A DNA stretch of 64,000 bases from JAWXBA01 sp048499805 (GCA_048499805.1 JASNZF010000001.1:62001-126000), one strand, 5' to 3'; positions 33,136 through 42,264 are shown, numbered from the stretch's first letter. Numbers and translations: made by a program. Notes: a model not told the origin generated them from the letters alone.

Positions 33136-33852
33136 TCAGAAAGGTGCAGTGAAGAGCCGGCGCCACCGGACCGCCGTGATAAATGGGAGAGGCCGCCACG
33201 AGTTCGGATCATAGCTAAAGTAGATGAACAGGGGGGCCCCTCGCAGGTTGCCACGGGGAATGAAACCGTAGTACCGGGAATCCAGACTTTCGTCTCTGTT
33301 GTCCCCCAGCACCATCAGGGAGTCGGGCGGAACGACAAGGGGCCCCCAGGTCCGAAGGTCGGGCTGGTAACGGTCCGGCCGGGAACCGACGAGAAACGGA
33401 ACCTGCCACCGGCGCATGCGCTCCACGGTCACGGCGTCAATGACAGGGGGAACTTGGTGCAAGGTGATATATGGCTCGGCGATGGCGCGCCCGTTCCGCC
33501 AGAGCTGCCCATCTCGCATGGAAATGGTATCGCCCGGGAGTGCGACGACGCGCTTGATCAGGATGAGGTCCTCAACGGGCGAGGTCACGACGATGACTTC
33601 GTCGTGGCGGGGCTCCCGAATCGCGGGCAGGTGCCGCCGTGCGAGTGGGACCTCGGCCCCATAGAGAAGTTTGTTGACAAATAGGTAGTCGCCGATCAGG
33701 ACTGTCCGCTCCATGGAGCCGGATGGTATCCGGAAGGCTTTGATCACGAAGGTGCTCAGCAGAAACCAGACAGACAAGGCGACCACAATGGACTTGGTCC
33801 ATTCCCAAAGCCATCGACTGGCGCGCGTGGTGCGATTGATCAGTGGTGACAT
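33136..33852 (-). CDS. lepB: Signal peptidase I (cassette gene)
   Basis: 238-residue membrane-bound serine protease that removes Sec signal peptides. One helix (residues 21-40) is followed by RIPSGSMERTVLIGDYLFVN with nucleophile Ser46, and LILIKRVVALPGDTIS with general-base Lys100. The later box DSLMVLGDNRDESLDSRYYG is complete, so the enzyme should be active. ATG 33852. It is the only gene of a cassette bounded by matching GTTAGGC heptamers; an essential-type secretion enzyme as cassette cargo is unusual. Confidence 0.92.
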   Translation of the reverse strand: MSPLINRTTRASRWLWEWTKSIVVALSVWFLLSTFVIKAFRIPSGSMERTVLIGDYLFVNKLLYGAEVPLARRHLPAIREPRHDEVIVVTSPVEDLILIKRVVALPGDTISMRDGQLWRNGRAIAEPYITLHQVPPVIDAVTVERMRRWQVPFLVGSRPDRYQPDLRTWGPLVVPPDSLMVLGDNRDESLDSRYYGFIPRGNLRGAPLFIYFSYDPNSWRPLPFITAVRWRRLFTAPF

Positions 33853-33885
33853 CGCGTTGTCCCGTAGTGACGACGTTTCAATGAG

Positions 33886-33984
33886 GCCTAACGGCCTGCG
33901 CATGACCTGCCGGGCGCCCGAGCCATAGAGAGCTATCGGGTACGACTCTAGAAGCGCCCGGGCAGGTCCATGCGCTCGTTAGAT
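33886..33984 (-). other. attC site, type II (99 bp, perfect boxes)
   Basis: GCCTAAC (33886-33892) and GTTAGAT (33978-33984). Body GGCCTGCGCATGACCTGCCG…CGGGCAGGTCCATGCGCTC. Closes the restriction-modification cassette. Confidence 0.93.
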
Positions 33985-34026
33985 GGAAAGAACCACAGCG
34001 CCCACCCGCATTCGGCGATTGGTGGG

Positions 34027-35727
34027 CTACGGTACCCTTCTCGGGACCACACCCAGATCCGCAGTCGACTGACCAAAGGCTTCTGACGCAATCGCATCAA
34101 TTGCAGCCTGCTCCCTGGAGCTACCAACGGACGCGAGTGCCGATATCAACTCATGCGAAAGTGAGCTGAGGGCTGGAATCCTTAGCCGGCGCAATGTTTG
34201 GGCTTGGTAGCGCAGACTTCCACCGCGCATCTGAACTGACAGCGCCCTCACCTGGACGAGGACGATGCTGGATCTTAGGAGGGCCTGGAGCGCTGAGAGT
34301 GGCCATGACTCCGATGAGATCCAGTACACATTGTGGTGCGGGTAGTACTCCCCTTTGTCTATGCCGACTACGCCGCCGGACTGAATGTCAGGAATCACAA
34401 GCTTCGGTGTGGTCGCCAGTTCGGGCCAGATGCGATCAATCGTCCGGTACCAAGAGTGCGGGCGAGAGCGAGCGACATGTCGGGCCCGGAGCCGATCTGC
34501 TCGCTGCTCCAAGTAGGCCGCCAGTCCTGGATGCTCGTGGAGGGGCACGAGGGCCCCGCCGGCACCATCCATGAACGGGTTCACGAGGAAGCGACCAGAC
34601 CATTCGAGGTTCTCCACGCCTATGTCTTGCGCCATTAGAAGCGGGAGCTGGCGGGACTCCTCAATGCCAAGATGTTGGGCTGGAAGGACGAAGACCTCGT
34701 CGGCTCCGGTCGCGACGCCAATGCCGACTTTGGTGCCCGGAGCGGACAGCTCGAGTGTGGGGAGCGAGCGCTCAAGCTGTGAAAGGAGGCGCCTCTCGGT
34801 GAGATCCGTGCTTTGCCAGGGCGCTCCGTCAGGGTACCAGTCCGGGAAGGATGTGACAAGCTTTCCGGGGCTTCCACCCTCATGGGCTTCTTGAGCGACC
34901 TGGCTGAGTGTATTGGGTAGGCAGTTCGACAGCGTGGCTGCCCGCGTTGGTGCCCCACGGATGCGGTCGAGAACGACCACAGCCGGGTAGGCCGAGACGT
35001 CCTGGAGGAAGGGCTGTGTGTGCTCCAAGTTGATGTAGTGCCGGACGTGGTACTGCCGAGCCACCAGCTTTCGCAGTGCAGCGCCGTACTGGTTTTTTGC
35101 AAAACGGTTGGCGCAGATGAATGCCAGCGCGCCGTCGGGGGCGAGGAGCTCCAGGCCGCGCTCAAAGAATGGGATGTAGAGATCCGCGCGATCAGTAGCC
35201 GTGGTGAACCTGGCTCGGTACCGTTGCAGAACCCGCTTCGGAAGCGCTTCCAGCCGGACATACGGCGGGTTCCCGACGACGAACGAGAACTGTCGGTCCC
35301 AATCGTGAAGCAGAAAATCGGTGTGAAGAGTCCACGATGCTGCGAGGTGGGCTGCCTGATTGACAGGACAGCCACCGTCCACCAGCCTCTCCTGGATCAG
35401 GCGGGACGCTGCTTCGACCGAGGCTACGCTGATGTCACAGGCGCAGATGGCCCGCTCCAGCGAGGCATCATCCCAGTCCACCTTGCCATGAACAGCTCGC
35501 TCGGAATCGAGGAGGCGGGTCAGGATGGCTTCCAGGAAGGCCCCGTCGCCACAACTGGGCTCCAAGAGAGGCCTAGTGGCAAGCCTCTGACTGCCTACCG
35601 TATAACCAGCGAGGTCAAGAATGAACTCCACGATCTCAGGGCGTGTGTAGATCGCGCCGATCGGCTCCGAGAGCTGGCCTTGCCAGAGGTCTTCCCAAGT
35701 AGTCGTGAATAACTCAAGGGTCGACAT
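34027..35727 (-). CDS. N6-adenine DNA methyltransferase, PaeR7I/XhoI-type
   Basis: 566-residue type II modification enzyme. Motif I is LLEPSCGDGAF (residues 55-64) for SAM; motif IV is VVGNPPYVRL (Asn153-Tyr156), which marks N6-adenine methylation. The C-terminal half carries the target recognition region (KLVIPDIQSGGVVGIDKGEY, PHHNVYWI). It starts directly after the endonuclease stop (no gap), so both are translated from one mRNA. The partner suggests CTCGAG as target; that is inference from the endonuclease family. Confidence 0.9.
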   Translation of the reverse strand: MSTLELFTTTWEDLWQGQLSEPIGAIYTRPEIVEFILDLAGYTVGSQRLATRPLLEPSCGDGAFLEAILTRLLDSERAVHGKVDWDDASLERAICACDISVASVEAASRLIQERLVDGGCPVNQAAHLAASWTLHTDFLLHDWDRQFSFVVGNPPYVRLEALPKRVLQRYRARFTTATDRADLYIPFFERGLELLAPDGALAFICANRFAKNQYGAALRKLVARQYHVRHYINLEHTQPFLQDVSAYPAVVVLDRIRGAPTRAATLSNCLPNTLSQVAQEAHEGGSPGKLVTSFPDWYPDGAPWQSTDLTERRLLSQLERSLPTLELSAPGTKVGIGVATGADEVFVLPAQHLGIEESRQLPLLMAQDIGVENLEWSGRFLVNPFMDGAGGALVPLHEHPGLAAYLEQRADRLRARHVARSRPHSWYRTIDRIWPELATTPKLVIPDIQSGGVVGIDKGEYYPHHNVYWISSESWPLSALQALLRSSIVLVQVRALSVQMRGGSLRYQAQTLRRLRIPALSSLSHELISALASVGSSREQAAIDAIASEAFGQSTADLGVVPRRVP

Positions 35728-36465
35728 CTAGGCGGCCCCGATAAGGTGCCCATAAAGCGAGCGGGCAAAGGGCAAGAACCCGAGAGTCGGATCCGGTTCG
35801 GAGTATTCGCCGGTCGGGCCACGCGGCGAGGCGATTAGAGCCGCGGAGCTGTAATTACGCTCCAAAACCAGCCGTCGGCAGAGGATCGCATACCGCTGCA
35901 TATATGAAGTACCACGGAATACAGGCATCGGCTCGAACACGGCCTTGGCAAGGCGCACAGGGGAGTTGGAGCGCGGGGCATCCTCGACCAGGAGGAAGTA
36001 TCCGATCCACGGTTGTTGCGCCCCCAGCACGCCCTCGCGGTACGCCACCCAGAAGTCGGTCGAGCTTCCGATTGCTTCCTCTGAACGATTGTTGAAGTTG
36101 TTGCCGAAGCTTGGCCCCACCTGGGACTTCATCTCCAACGCGGCACAGAGCCTCCCGTCCCGGACGACCACGACATCCCACTTCTTCAGAGGGCGGTAAT
36201 ACCCCGGCAGCTCGACACCAGCACGGAGTCGAATCTCTGTGTCTGAGTAGCCCGCGGACCGAATAACAGCACAAAGGAGCTCAATAAACGCATTCAAATG
36301 CTGGCCGCCGGTCACCTCACTGCGATTGCCAGCATCTGCGGTTCCGCTCTTCTTCTGACGCTCCGATTGCCCACCCCGGGCGAGCCAATACTCGCGCACG
36401 CAGTCCTTCAGGCGGGCAGCGATATCGCGCTCAGAGAACGGGAAGGTGGAGGCAGGCTCGGTCAT
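35728..36465 (-). CDS. PaeR7I/XhoI-family type II restriction endonuclease
   Basis: 245-residue endonuclease. The PD-(D/E)xK core is visible: KKWDVVVVRDG (Asp97) and LEMKSQVGPSFGNNFNNR (Glu111, Lys113), the latter very close to the PaeR7I/XhoI signature and followed by SEEAIGSSTDFWVAYREG. Family enzymes cut CTCGAG. Complete and probably active. First gene of the cassette; the endonuclease precedes the methyltransferase, so delayed expression must be handled in some other way; no controller gene is seen. Confidence 0.9.
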   Translation of the reverse strand: MTEPASTFPFSERDIAARLKDCVREYWLARGGQSERQKKSGTADAGNRSEVTGGQHLNAFIELLCAVIRSAGYSDTEIRLRAGVELPGYYRPLKKWDVVVVRDGRLCAALEMKSQVGPSFGNNFNNRSEEAIGSSTDFWVAYREGVLGAQQPWIGYFLLVEDAPRSNSPVRLAKAVFEPMPVFRGTSYMQRYAILCRRLVLERNYSSAALIASPRGPTGEYSEPDPTLGFLPFARSLYGHLIGAA

Positions 36466-36567
36466 GGAGTAGAGAGTCTAAACCCTTCACGCATCAGTAG
36501 AAAGCCCAGCGCAGACTGACAGTTGAGACGATCGTCATGGGGAAAATGAGATCTGGGCATTCGTTGC

Positions 36568-36660
36568 GATCAACGGCCTGAGAGTATACTGCGCGGTCGC
36601 CGACATCAACTTGGGCAACCAAGTGCGACAGGTCTCGCCGGTCTCATGCTCCAGTTAGGT
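36568..36660 (-). other. attC site, diverged (93 bp)
   Basis: Left GATCAAC, right GTTAGGT (perfect). Arms GGCCTGAGAG / TCTCATGCTCC pair imperfectly. The TAA stop of the Abi-like gene lies inside the right box. Confidence 0.7.
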
Positions 36661-37479
36661 GGTATCGGCAGCGAGAAGCAGGTGGAGCGCCGCTTCTGAC
36701 AGCGCAAAGCAATACCGCACCCTGGACATCTCCAGTGGTTCTTCTAGGGCGGCGTGACGAACCCCGGGTTCGCCGCTTGTCCAACCCCATAGCTCCTCAA
36801 CTCCTTTGAGTAGGGGGGCCTCAATGCGGTCCGCCGCCCGCAACTCCTTGATCGCCTCCCCGAGTGTCGCCACCGGCTTAGCGACGACAATTCGCGCAAG
36901 TGCCTCGACGGCTCCTACGGCTTCTTTAATCGCGTTGGCGTAATCGTGACCTGACGTCAAGAGATGTTGCGCCTTCGCCCAGGCACGGCCAGTCGCGACG
37001 TAGCGCTGGGCGGAAAGCTTCTCCCGTAGCGGAAACCTGGTTGGATCATCCTTTAGGCTGAGGAGCGCAAGTTCGTGCTCAACATGGCGGCCCGCTCTGG
37101 TCTTGGCCTGCTCCATGAGCTCGCTGCGCGTGCCCCGGCCACCCTTCGTGTACCGCTCCGCCCGTTCGTAGATCTCACGCCAGTCCTCGGTCAGGGCGAC
37201 TGCAATAGCGTGGCGAACGGCGCGTTCGGCCTCCGGCGACCAAGGTAAGGACAGGTCCGCGACAACACGACAGGCAAGTCGTAGCCATGCTTCCGCGCGC
37301 GATTCGTACTCTGCAGCGCAGGCCTCATCGACGAGAACAGGAAAGCGCCCGTTGCCAAGGGCACCTCCGCTGGCAAACTTCTCTCGAATCGCCGCGAGCG
37401 TCTTGTCTGCTGGTAACCCGAGGCGGGACCGCTCCGTTTGGATCATCCCGGCGATGAGGTCGAGAACCCGCTGATCCAT
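36655..37479 (-). CDS. Abortive-infection-like protein with Abi_C domain (cassette gene)
   Basis: 274 residues from ATG 37479 (GAGG 5 nt upstream; an ATG at 37506 overlaps the attC). The C-terminal third reads as an Abi_C/HEPN-like domain: NAIKEAVGAVEALARIVV, TLGEAIKELRA, LLKGVEELWGWTSGEPGVRH, with the G-x-RH motif that ends these domains. The N-terminal part is helical and unassigned. Homologous domains occur in AbiJ-type phage-defence proteins. Stop codon lies inside the attC box. Confidence 0.7.
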   Translation of the reverse strand: MDQRVLDLIAGMIQTERSRLGLPADKTLAAIREKFASGGALGNGRFPVLVDEACAAEYESRAEAWLRLACRVVADLSLPWSPEAERAVRHAIAVALTEDWREIYERAERYTKGGRGTRSELMEQAKTRAGRHVEHELALLSLKDDPTRFPLREKLSAQRYVATGRAWAKAQHLLTSGHDYANAIKEAVGAVEALARIVVAKPVATLGEAIKELRAADRIEAPLLKGVEELWGWTSGEPGVRHAALEEPLEMSRVRYCFALSEAALHLLLAADTT

Positions 37480-37504
37480 GCCTGCCTCGGAATGCTGAAT
37501 TGCC

Positions 37505-37606
37505 ATCTAACGACCTGCGCATGACCTGCGACCGGGCGGCGGAGAAAGCCTCGTTGGGCACTGACGGCCCCGCCGCCCGATCGACAGGTCCATGCGCATG
37601 TTATAC
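37505..37606 (-). other. attC site, type II (102 bp)
   Basis: ATCTAAC (perfect) and GTTATAC. Body GACCTGCGCATGACCTGCGA…CGACAGGTCCATGCGCAT. Right box equals the start heptamer of the 5-kb GHKL/methyltransferase cassette (42494-42500 on the minus strand). Confidence 0.92.
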
Positions 37607-37804
37607 AGCACTCATACTCGTACTCCACTCGAGCACCGGTATTCGGCGTGACGCCGGCACGGCGAGCAACGGTGAGGGCTTCCATACGGCATCAATTGAC
37701 TTCCGCCCTGTAGGCGCTTTCGGGCGCCCGCAGACCGAAAGGTGATGCCGGCACCCACCAATGTCAGCGGTGGCAACGTATCCCTCAGGGATTGCCTTAG
37801 CCAC
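37601..37804 (-). CDS. Small hypothetical ORF ending in attC
   Basis: 67 residues from GTG 37804 (EGYVATADIGGCRHHLSVCG, PLLAVPASRRIPVLEW). Its TAA stop is inside the attC box, the usual sign of a cassette gene. The overlapping frame begins MTAQGYLLAAVRWL just upstream, so the intact gene may have been longer and be frameshifted here. No family recognised. It is the distal ORF of the 5-kb cassette. Confidence 0.4.
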   Translation of the reverse strand: MAKAIPEGYVATADIGGCRHHLSVCGRPKAPTGRKSIDAVWKPSPLLAVPASRRIPVLEWSTSMSAV

Positions 37805-37912
37805 CTCACGGCCGCGAGTAGGTAGCCTTGTGCAGTCATGCTGGTTGCGGTTCTCAACAGTTGCCTCTTACCTTGCATGCGGATTCGGCTCTTCCTCAAC
37901 CCCAGTGGCACT

Positions 37913-39085
37913 ATGTCGTTGTCGCCGAGTGATTTGCAGAGTAGCATGGCAGCGCTAAGAAGCGCCGCCCGGGATGAGGCGCCGGTCGAAGGCCTGACGC
38001 ACGCGTTTTATCGCTACCCGGCCCGATTCTCCCCAAAGCTAGCCTCCCGAGCCATTGAGTTGTTCTCCGCGCCGGGGGACCTCGTCCTCGACCCCTTCTC
38101 AGGAGGCGGAACAACCCTGGTTGAGGCGTTTGCGCGTGGGCGAAGAGCAATCGGTACCGATATTAACGAACTGGCCACCTTCGTCGGGACTCTGAAGACA
38201 CTCAGGCTCAACGCGGAAGATGGCGATGTGATTCGGTGCTGGGCAAGGATGGAAGTACCAAAGCTCAGGTTCTCCGACCCGCTTGTCGAGGCCCCTGAGT
38301 CGGAAGCCAGTAGGCGAAATCTCACAGCTCCCGGGGTCCGTGTGATCCGGAAGCTGGCCGCTCTGGCGTTGCAGTCGGCCCCCGAGCCTGCCATGGGGCC
38401 GGCTCGCACCTTTGTCCAAGGCGCCATCCTGGCCGTGACGCAGTGGGCGCTAGACGGAAAGCGCGTGCTGCCTACCGCCAGCGAGTACCGAGAGCGCCTA
38501 GGAGCGGCCGCGCTTGAAATGCTAGACTGCATGGCCCATTTGTGGGCACTCGCAGAGGATGTGGGCGCTCCCGTATCGCCGCTGGTCCAAACGCTTGATG
38601 CTCTTGACCTTGGAACGCTAGAACCGTTTCAACAGGGGGAGCGAGCCGACCTTGTGATAACGAGCCCGCCATACCCTGGCGTTCATGTGCTCTACCACCG
38701 CTGGCAAGTCGGGGGTGGACGAGAAACGCCAGCGCCCTATTGGATTTCCGCTTCGCGAGATGGCAGGAGCGCTGCTTACTACACTCTAGGTGCCCGGAAC
38801 AGCCACTCCGATGATGGGTACTTCCTCAAGATTCAGGCGCGGATGCGAGCCATTCGTGAGGTCATGAAGCCAGGCGCAGCGATTCTCCAAGTGATTGGGT
38901 TTAGCGAGCCCGAGCGTCAGCTCCGCAGATACCTTCGCCTAATGGCGGCCAGCGGTTTCACCGAGTACCGGGCGCCTGGCGCGCATCGCATTCGGAGAAG
39001 GGTCCCAGGCCGAAAGTGGCATGCGGTCCAGCGGTCATCCGCTCCCGCCTCCAGGGAAATTGTGTTAATCCATGTTGCGGACTAG
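37913..39085 (+). CDS. DNA methyltransferase of GHKL-linked system
   Basis: 390-residue amino-methyltransferase. Motif X-like FYRYPARFSPKLA (residues 32-44) is followed by motif I VLDPFSGGGTTLVEA (58-72) and, after a helical insert of about 180 residues, motif IV ITSPPYPGVHVLYHRW (249-264). The SPPY motif fits N4-cytosine or N6-adenine methylation. Motif order is X-I-insert-IV. ATG 37913 is chosen where similarity starts; upstream codons are unconserved. It is convergent with the GHKL ATPase, 22 nt apart at the stops, and lies in the same cassette. Confidence 0.85.
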   Translation: MSLSPSDLQSSMAALRSAARDEAPVEGLTHAFYRYPARFSPKLASRAIELFSAPGDLVLDPFSGGGTTLVEAFARGRRAIGTDINELATFVGTLKTLRLNAEDGDVIRCWARMEVPKLRFSDPLVEAPESEASRRNLTAPGVRVIRKLAALALQSAPEPAMGPARTFVQGAILAVTQWALDGKRVLPTASEYRERLGAAALEMLDCMAHLWALAEDVGAPVSPLVQTLDALDLGTLEPFQQGERADLVITSPPYPGVHVLYHRWQVGGGRETPAPYWISASRDGRSAAYYTLGARNSHSDDGYFLKIQARMRAIREVMKPGAAILQVIGFSEPERQLRRYLRLMAASGFTEYRAPGAHRIRRRVPGRKWHAVQRSSAPASREIVLIHVAD

Positions 39086-39107
39086 CGCTGACGTGCCTCA
39101 CATTTGA

Positions 39108-41639
39108 TCAGGCATCCTCATCAGCAAGACTCCCAAGGCCGGCGACTTCATCGGGAGAAAGCGATCCGAGGTAATCGATCATGGGCAGGAGAAACGGAGC
39201 GAGAGCCCGCGTGGTCGACGCGACCCGCTGGGTCGCAGACTCGGTCTCCCCATCGTCGTCTATTTCCTTCGCACCATTCTTGGAGTCGTGTAGGAGAGCC
39301 AGGCCCACGAGAACATTCCCGAACACGAACTTCGCCTCGGCAACCCTGGGGTCATCCTTTGTGCCCTTCAAGTCCGTCAGGAAGTAGACGTTTGACGTGT
39401 TAACGTAGAACGTGAGTTCCGTGCCTTCCTCAGGGTCGTCACCTACTGCATCCTGGACGACCTTGCACCCCGTGCGATCATCGAACCCGTGATCGGCCCA
39501 CAGCAGGTCACCTTGTGTGACTTTGTGGATTCGCGGAAGCTGTATTCCTCCGGGATCGACCCCAGGCCGTCCACCACTCTCCCCGGGGCCTCCGGGATCG
39601 GTTCCTTCGCGGTTCGGCCTGGACTCTCTTCCTCCTTCTCCGGGATCTCGTGTGTGCGCTTCAAGCACAGTGATCTTAGCAATGCTGACAAGCGGCTCAG
39701 TTAAGGTGTCATCCGTGACGGTGCACTGGATCGTTAGCGCCTGTCCAATAGCCAGTTCGTCTGGAATTGAGATGCTCCAGTTGGCAATGCCGTTGTGCAG
39801 GGTCAAGCTGTGGTCGAAGTCAAAGCCCTCGTCGACACCGGCTAGGGCCTCCACGTAGTAGTGGCCTGGTACCGACGGCCGGCTAAAGTAATCGTTGACC
39901 ACGTCGGTTTCGAACTTGATGCGGCATCGACTGCCTCTCTCCGCAGTTCTGACCAATTGGTGACTCTGAGGCTTCTTGGCAAACCTGAAGAAAGTGGGAT
40001 GCGGCTGCCCCTCGAAGGATGCAGCGGCTCCTCCTGCCTCTTTGCCAGTGCCGCTCTCTGTGGAGCGCATAGGCCGGTTGAGCCGCTGCCCTAGCAGGAA
40101 AAGGCGGCTCAGAGTTGGCGAGTTTCTCAGAATCGAATTGAGGACATCCTCAAGAGGCTTGGAGTCCTCAAGGCGGTCAGCGATCTCCTCGCGCCTACGG
40201 CGCTCGCGAAGTTCCTTCAAACCGTGATGGTGGCCAATCAGGACCTCGAGCTCCTCCTCAATCGCCTTGCGAAGTGCACCGCTGCTTAGTCGATCGCGGC
40301 TGTTCATGAAGAGGTCCTCACGTGCACCAACGCTCAACTTGCTGCAGTCAACCACCACAAGTAGAGAGTCACCAAGGCGGCCCATCTGAACGCGCTTGCG
40401 ACCATAGAATGTCTTGGCAATCGCTCCGTGTGTTTGGCCATTGATAGTGAAGATGATTCCTTCCGTGGTCCGATACGCGTCAGCGCGTCCCTGCTTGAAG
40501 GCATATATCTCGGCCGTCAGGGCCTCGCCAGCCACTCTCAACGGGACGGAGGTGGGGAATCCAGACTCCAAACTGTCTGCTCGGTTATTCTCGAGCCGGG
40601 CTGCAAAGCCAACCAGCGTGTTGGCAAAGCTCCTTTCCTGCACACCGCGATAGTCACGGCACTCGTGGACGCGAACTGGTAAGGCAATTCCCGGAAGGAG
40701 AACCTCCAGCCGAGAAAGAATTCCATCCTTCATCAACGCATGGCTGCGGAATCCCTTCATATCATATTCGTAGAGCTTAAGCACGGAACCAAATTGAAGG
40801 GGGCGGGCATATGGCTCATTCTGGTGTGGCAGCACGTCCAAATGCTCGGCGTCGAATGAAAGGACCTGGCCCCGATTAGGCTCCTTCTCGCACCCCACCG
40901 GCGCCAGATACTTATACACGGAGTTACGAACCGCTCCGGCGGCCTGCGAGGGCCGGACTCGTCGAACAACGGTAAACCCCCATTGGTGCCGTCGCTCACC
41001 AGAACCCGGTGCATCCGAAGCCCTGCGGGAAAGGATGAACTGCAGGCCCTCTACCCCACAGAACTTCAAAGCTCCTGTGCCGCCCATGTTAAACTTGCCC
41101 TGGACGAAGGGTATGCGCAGTTTGTTTTCCCGATCAATGGACAAGAAGGTACTGGGCATGTCGTCGGGCGTCTGACCCTCGCCGCTGTCCGCAATTGTGA
41201 GCGAAGGTGAACCTTTTCGTGCCGTGGGCCCGGTTACCGCGAGCGTAATCAATTGGGCCTGTTCCAGTTGACGGTCCTGTGACCAAAACCTTAGCGAGCC
41301 ACCTGCTTCTCCCACGGGTCCATCCACCCCCTCGACAAACCGGGCTACTGCTTCGCGAATGGACTGCGGGGCAGCCTCGGAGGTCGGTGTCACGCCCCGG
41401 GTGTAGCATTCGCGCATCAGCCGCGCATCAACGGAGTTGACTACCTTCTCGACTAGAGCCGCCTCCGGTCTGCTCTGTTGGTTGCCGATCACTGAGAAGT
41501 TGCCGTCGCGATCGCCGTAGAGCCTCCATGCCTCAGCGCGATCCCACAGGCCTGCCCCACCGAGCAGATCCTTCACCTCCGCCTCAGCGTCGGCCCTCAG
41601 AAGGGCGAGAGCGAGGGCCTTCGCTTCTTCGCTAGTCAT
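39108..41639 (-). CDS. GHKL-type ATPase (MORC/MutL-like), predicted defence component
   Basis: 843-residue protein with an N-terminal GHKL ATPase: N-box EKVVNSVDA (Glu64, Asn68, Asp71), G1 LTIADSGEG (Asp150, Gly152, Gly154) and G2 GKFNMGGTGALKF (180-192). A transducer-like domain seems to follow (VQMGRLGDSLLVVVDCSKLS). The C-terminal half has a beta-rich region, an acidic low-complexity linker (about 720-745) and an unassigned end domain. No nuclease motif was found. ATG 41639 overlaps the upstream gene by 8 nt, so the two are coupled. GHKL ATPases of this kind are known next to DNA methylases in predicted restriction-like systems. Confidence 0.75.
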   Translation of the reverse strand: MTSEEAKALALALLRADAEAEVKDLLGGAGLWDRAEAWRLYGDRDGNFSVIGNQQSRPEAALVEKVVNSVDARLMRECYTRGVTPTSEAAPQSIREAVARFVEGVDGPVGEAGGSLRFWSQDRQLEQAQLITLAVTGPTARKGSPSLTIADSGEGQTPDDMPSTFLSIDRENKLRIPFVQGKFNMGGTGALKFCGVEGLQFILSRRASDAPGSGERRHQWGFTVVRRVRPSQAAGAVRNSVYKYLAPVGCEKEPNRGQVLSFDAEHLDVLPHQNEPYARPLQFGSVLKLYEYDMKGFRSHALMKDGILSRLEVLLPGIALPVRVHECRDYRGVQERSFANTLVGFAARLENNRADSLESGFPTSVPLRVAGEALTAEIYAFKQGRADAYRTTEGIIFTINGQTHGAIAKTFYGRKRVQMGRLGDSLLVVVDCSKLSVGAREDLFMNSRDRLSSGALRKAIEEELEVLIGHHHGLKELRERRRREEIADRLEDSKPLEDVLNSILRNSPTLSRLFLLGQRLNRPMRSTESGTGKEAGGAAASFEGQPHPTFFRFAKKPQSHQLVRTAERGSRCRIKFETDVVNDYFSRPSVPGHYYVEALAGVDEGFDFDHSLTLHNGIANWSISIPDELAIGQALTIQCTVTDDTLTEPLVSIAKITVLEAHTRDPGEGGRESRPNREGTDPGGPGESGGRPGVDPGGIQLPRIHKVTQGDLLWADHGFDDRTGCKVVQDAVGDDPEEGTELTFYVNTSNVYFLTDLKGTKDDPRVAEAKFVFGNVLVGLALLHDSKNGAKEIDDDGETESATQRVASTTRALAPFLLPMIDYLGSLSPDEVAGLGSLADEDA

Positions 41640-42264
41640 CAGCCACCTCCGGCTCGCACGCCGGGAGAGCCTGCCACTGGGCAAGCAATTCGGATTCGAG
41701 CAGTCTCTCAGGCTGCACTGAGTAGCCCCCACGGTTTTCTCGCCGCACAGCTCCCCACGAGCGTAGCCAAGCGAGTCCAAGGTAGGCCTGATAGGAGGGG
41801 ACCTCTTCGCCCTGCTCGTTGAGAATGGGTAGGAGGGTCTCCATTGAAAACTCATCGGGCCCAACGTCAGCGAGGGCGCTCATCAACGCATCTACCGCCT
41901 GTTTAGGAGCCTTGTGCTGATATTCAGCTTGGTCCTTCTTCGACCACCCCACCTTTATCAACCGGTCGCCATCTCGCATGAACTTCGGATATGAGCCCTT
42001 TGGGCGCCGTCCCCGGCTTCCCGCCTTGGGTGGGGTTCCTTCCCTGGAGCTACTGCTGCCTGGTGCCCAACTCTGTGGTGCGGCAGAGTCGATTCCCCCG
42101 GCTCCACCTTCGCCAATAGCGTGAAGTCGTCGAGAAATGGCGGCAATTGCTGCGACATCCTCGTAGGCGCGAGCCTCGAGTGCCTCCTGAATGAGCGCGG
42201 TCAGGCGGTCCTCCGCTTGGCGCAGCGCAACCCTGACCTGAGCTAACCTCTCCTGCAATTTCAT
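41632..42264 (-). CDS. Coiled-coil/winged-helix-like partner of the GHKL ATPase
   Basis: 210 residues from ATG 42264. Residues 3-50 form a coiled coil (LAQVRVALRQAEDRLTALIQ). A basic linker (GSRGRRPKGSYPKFMRDG) follows. The C-terminal ~70 residues (FSMETLLPILNEQGEEVPSY, YLGLAWLRSWGAVRRENRGG) look like a winged helix with a beta-wing. It probably brings DNA or promotes oligomerisation. The gene leads the minus-strand operon; the frame is open a little upstream to a TTG. Confidence 0.6.
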   Translation of the reverse strand: MKLQERLAQVRVALRQAEDRLTALIQEALEARAYEDVAAIAAISRRLHAIGEGGAGGIDSAAPQSWAPGSSSSREGTPPKAGSRGRRPKGSYPKFMRDGDRLIKVGWSKKDQAEYQHKAPKQAVDALMSALADVGPDEFSMETLLPILNEQGEEVPSYQAYLGLAWLRSWGAVRRENRGGYSVQPERLLESELLAQWQALPACEPEVADD

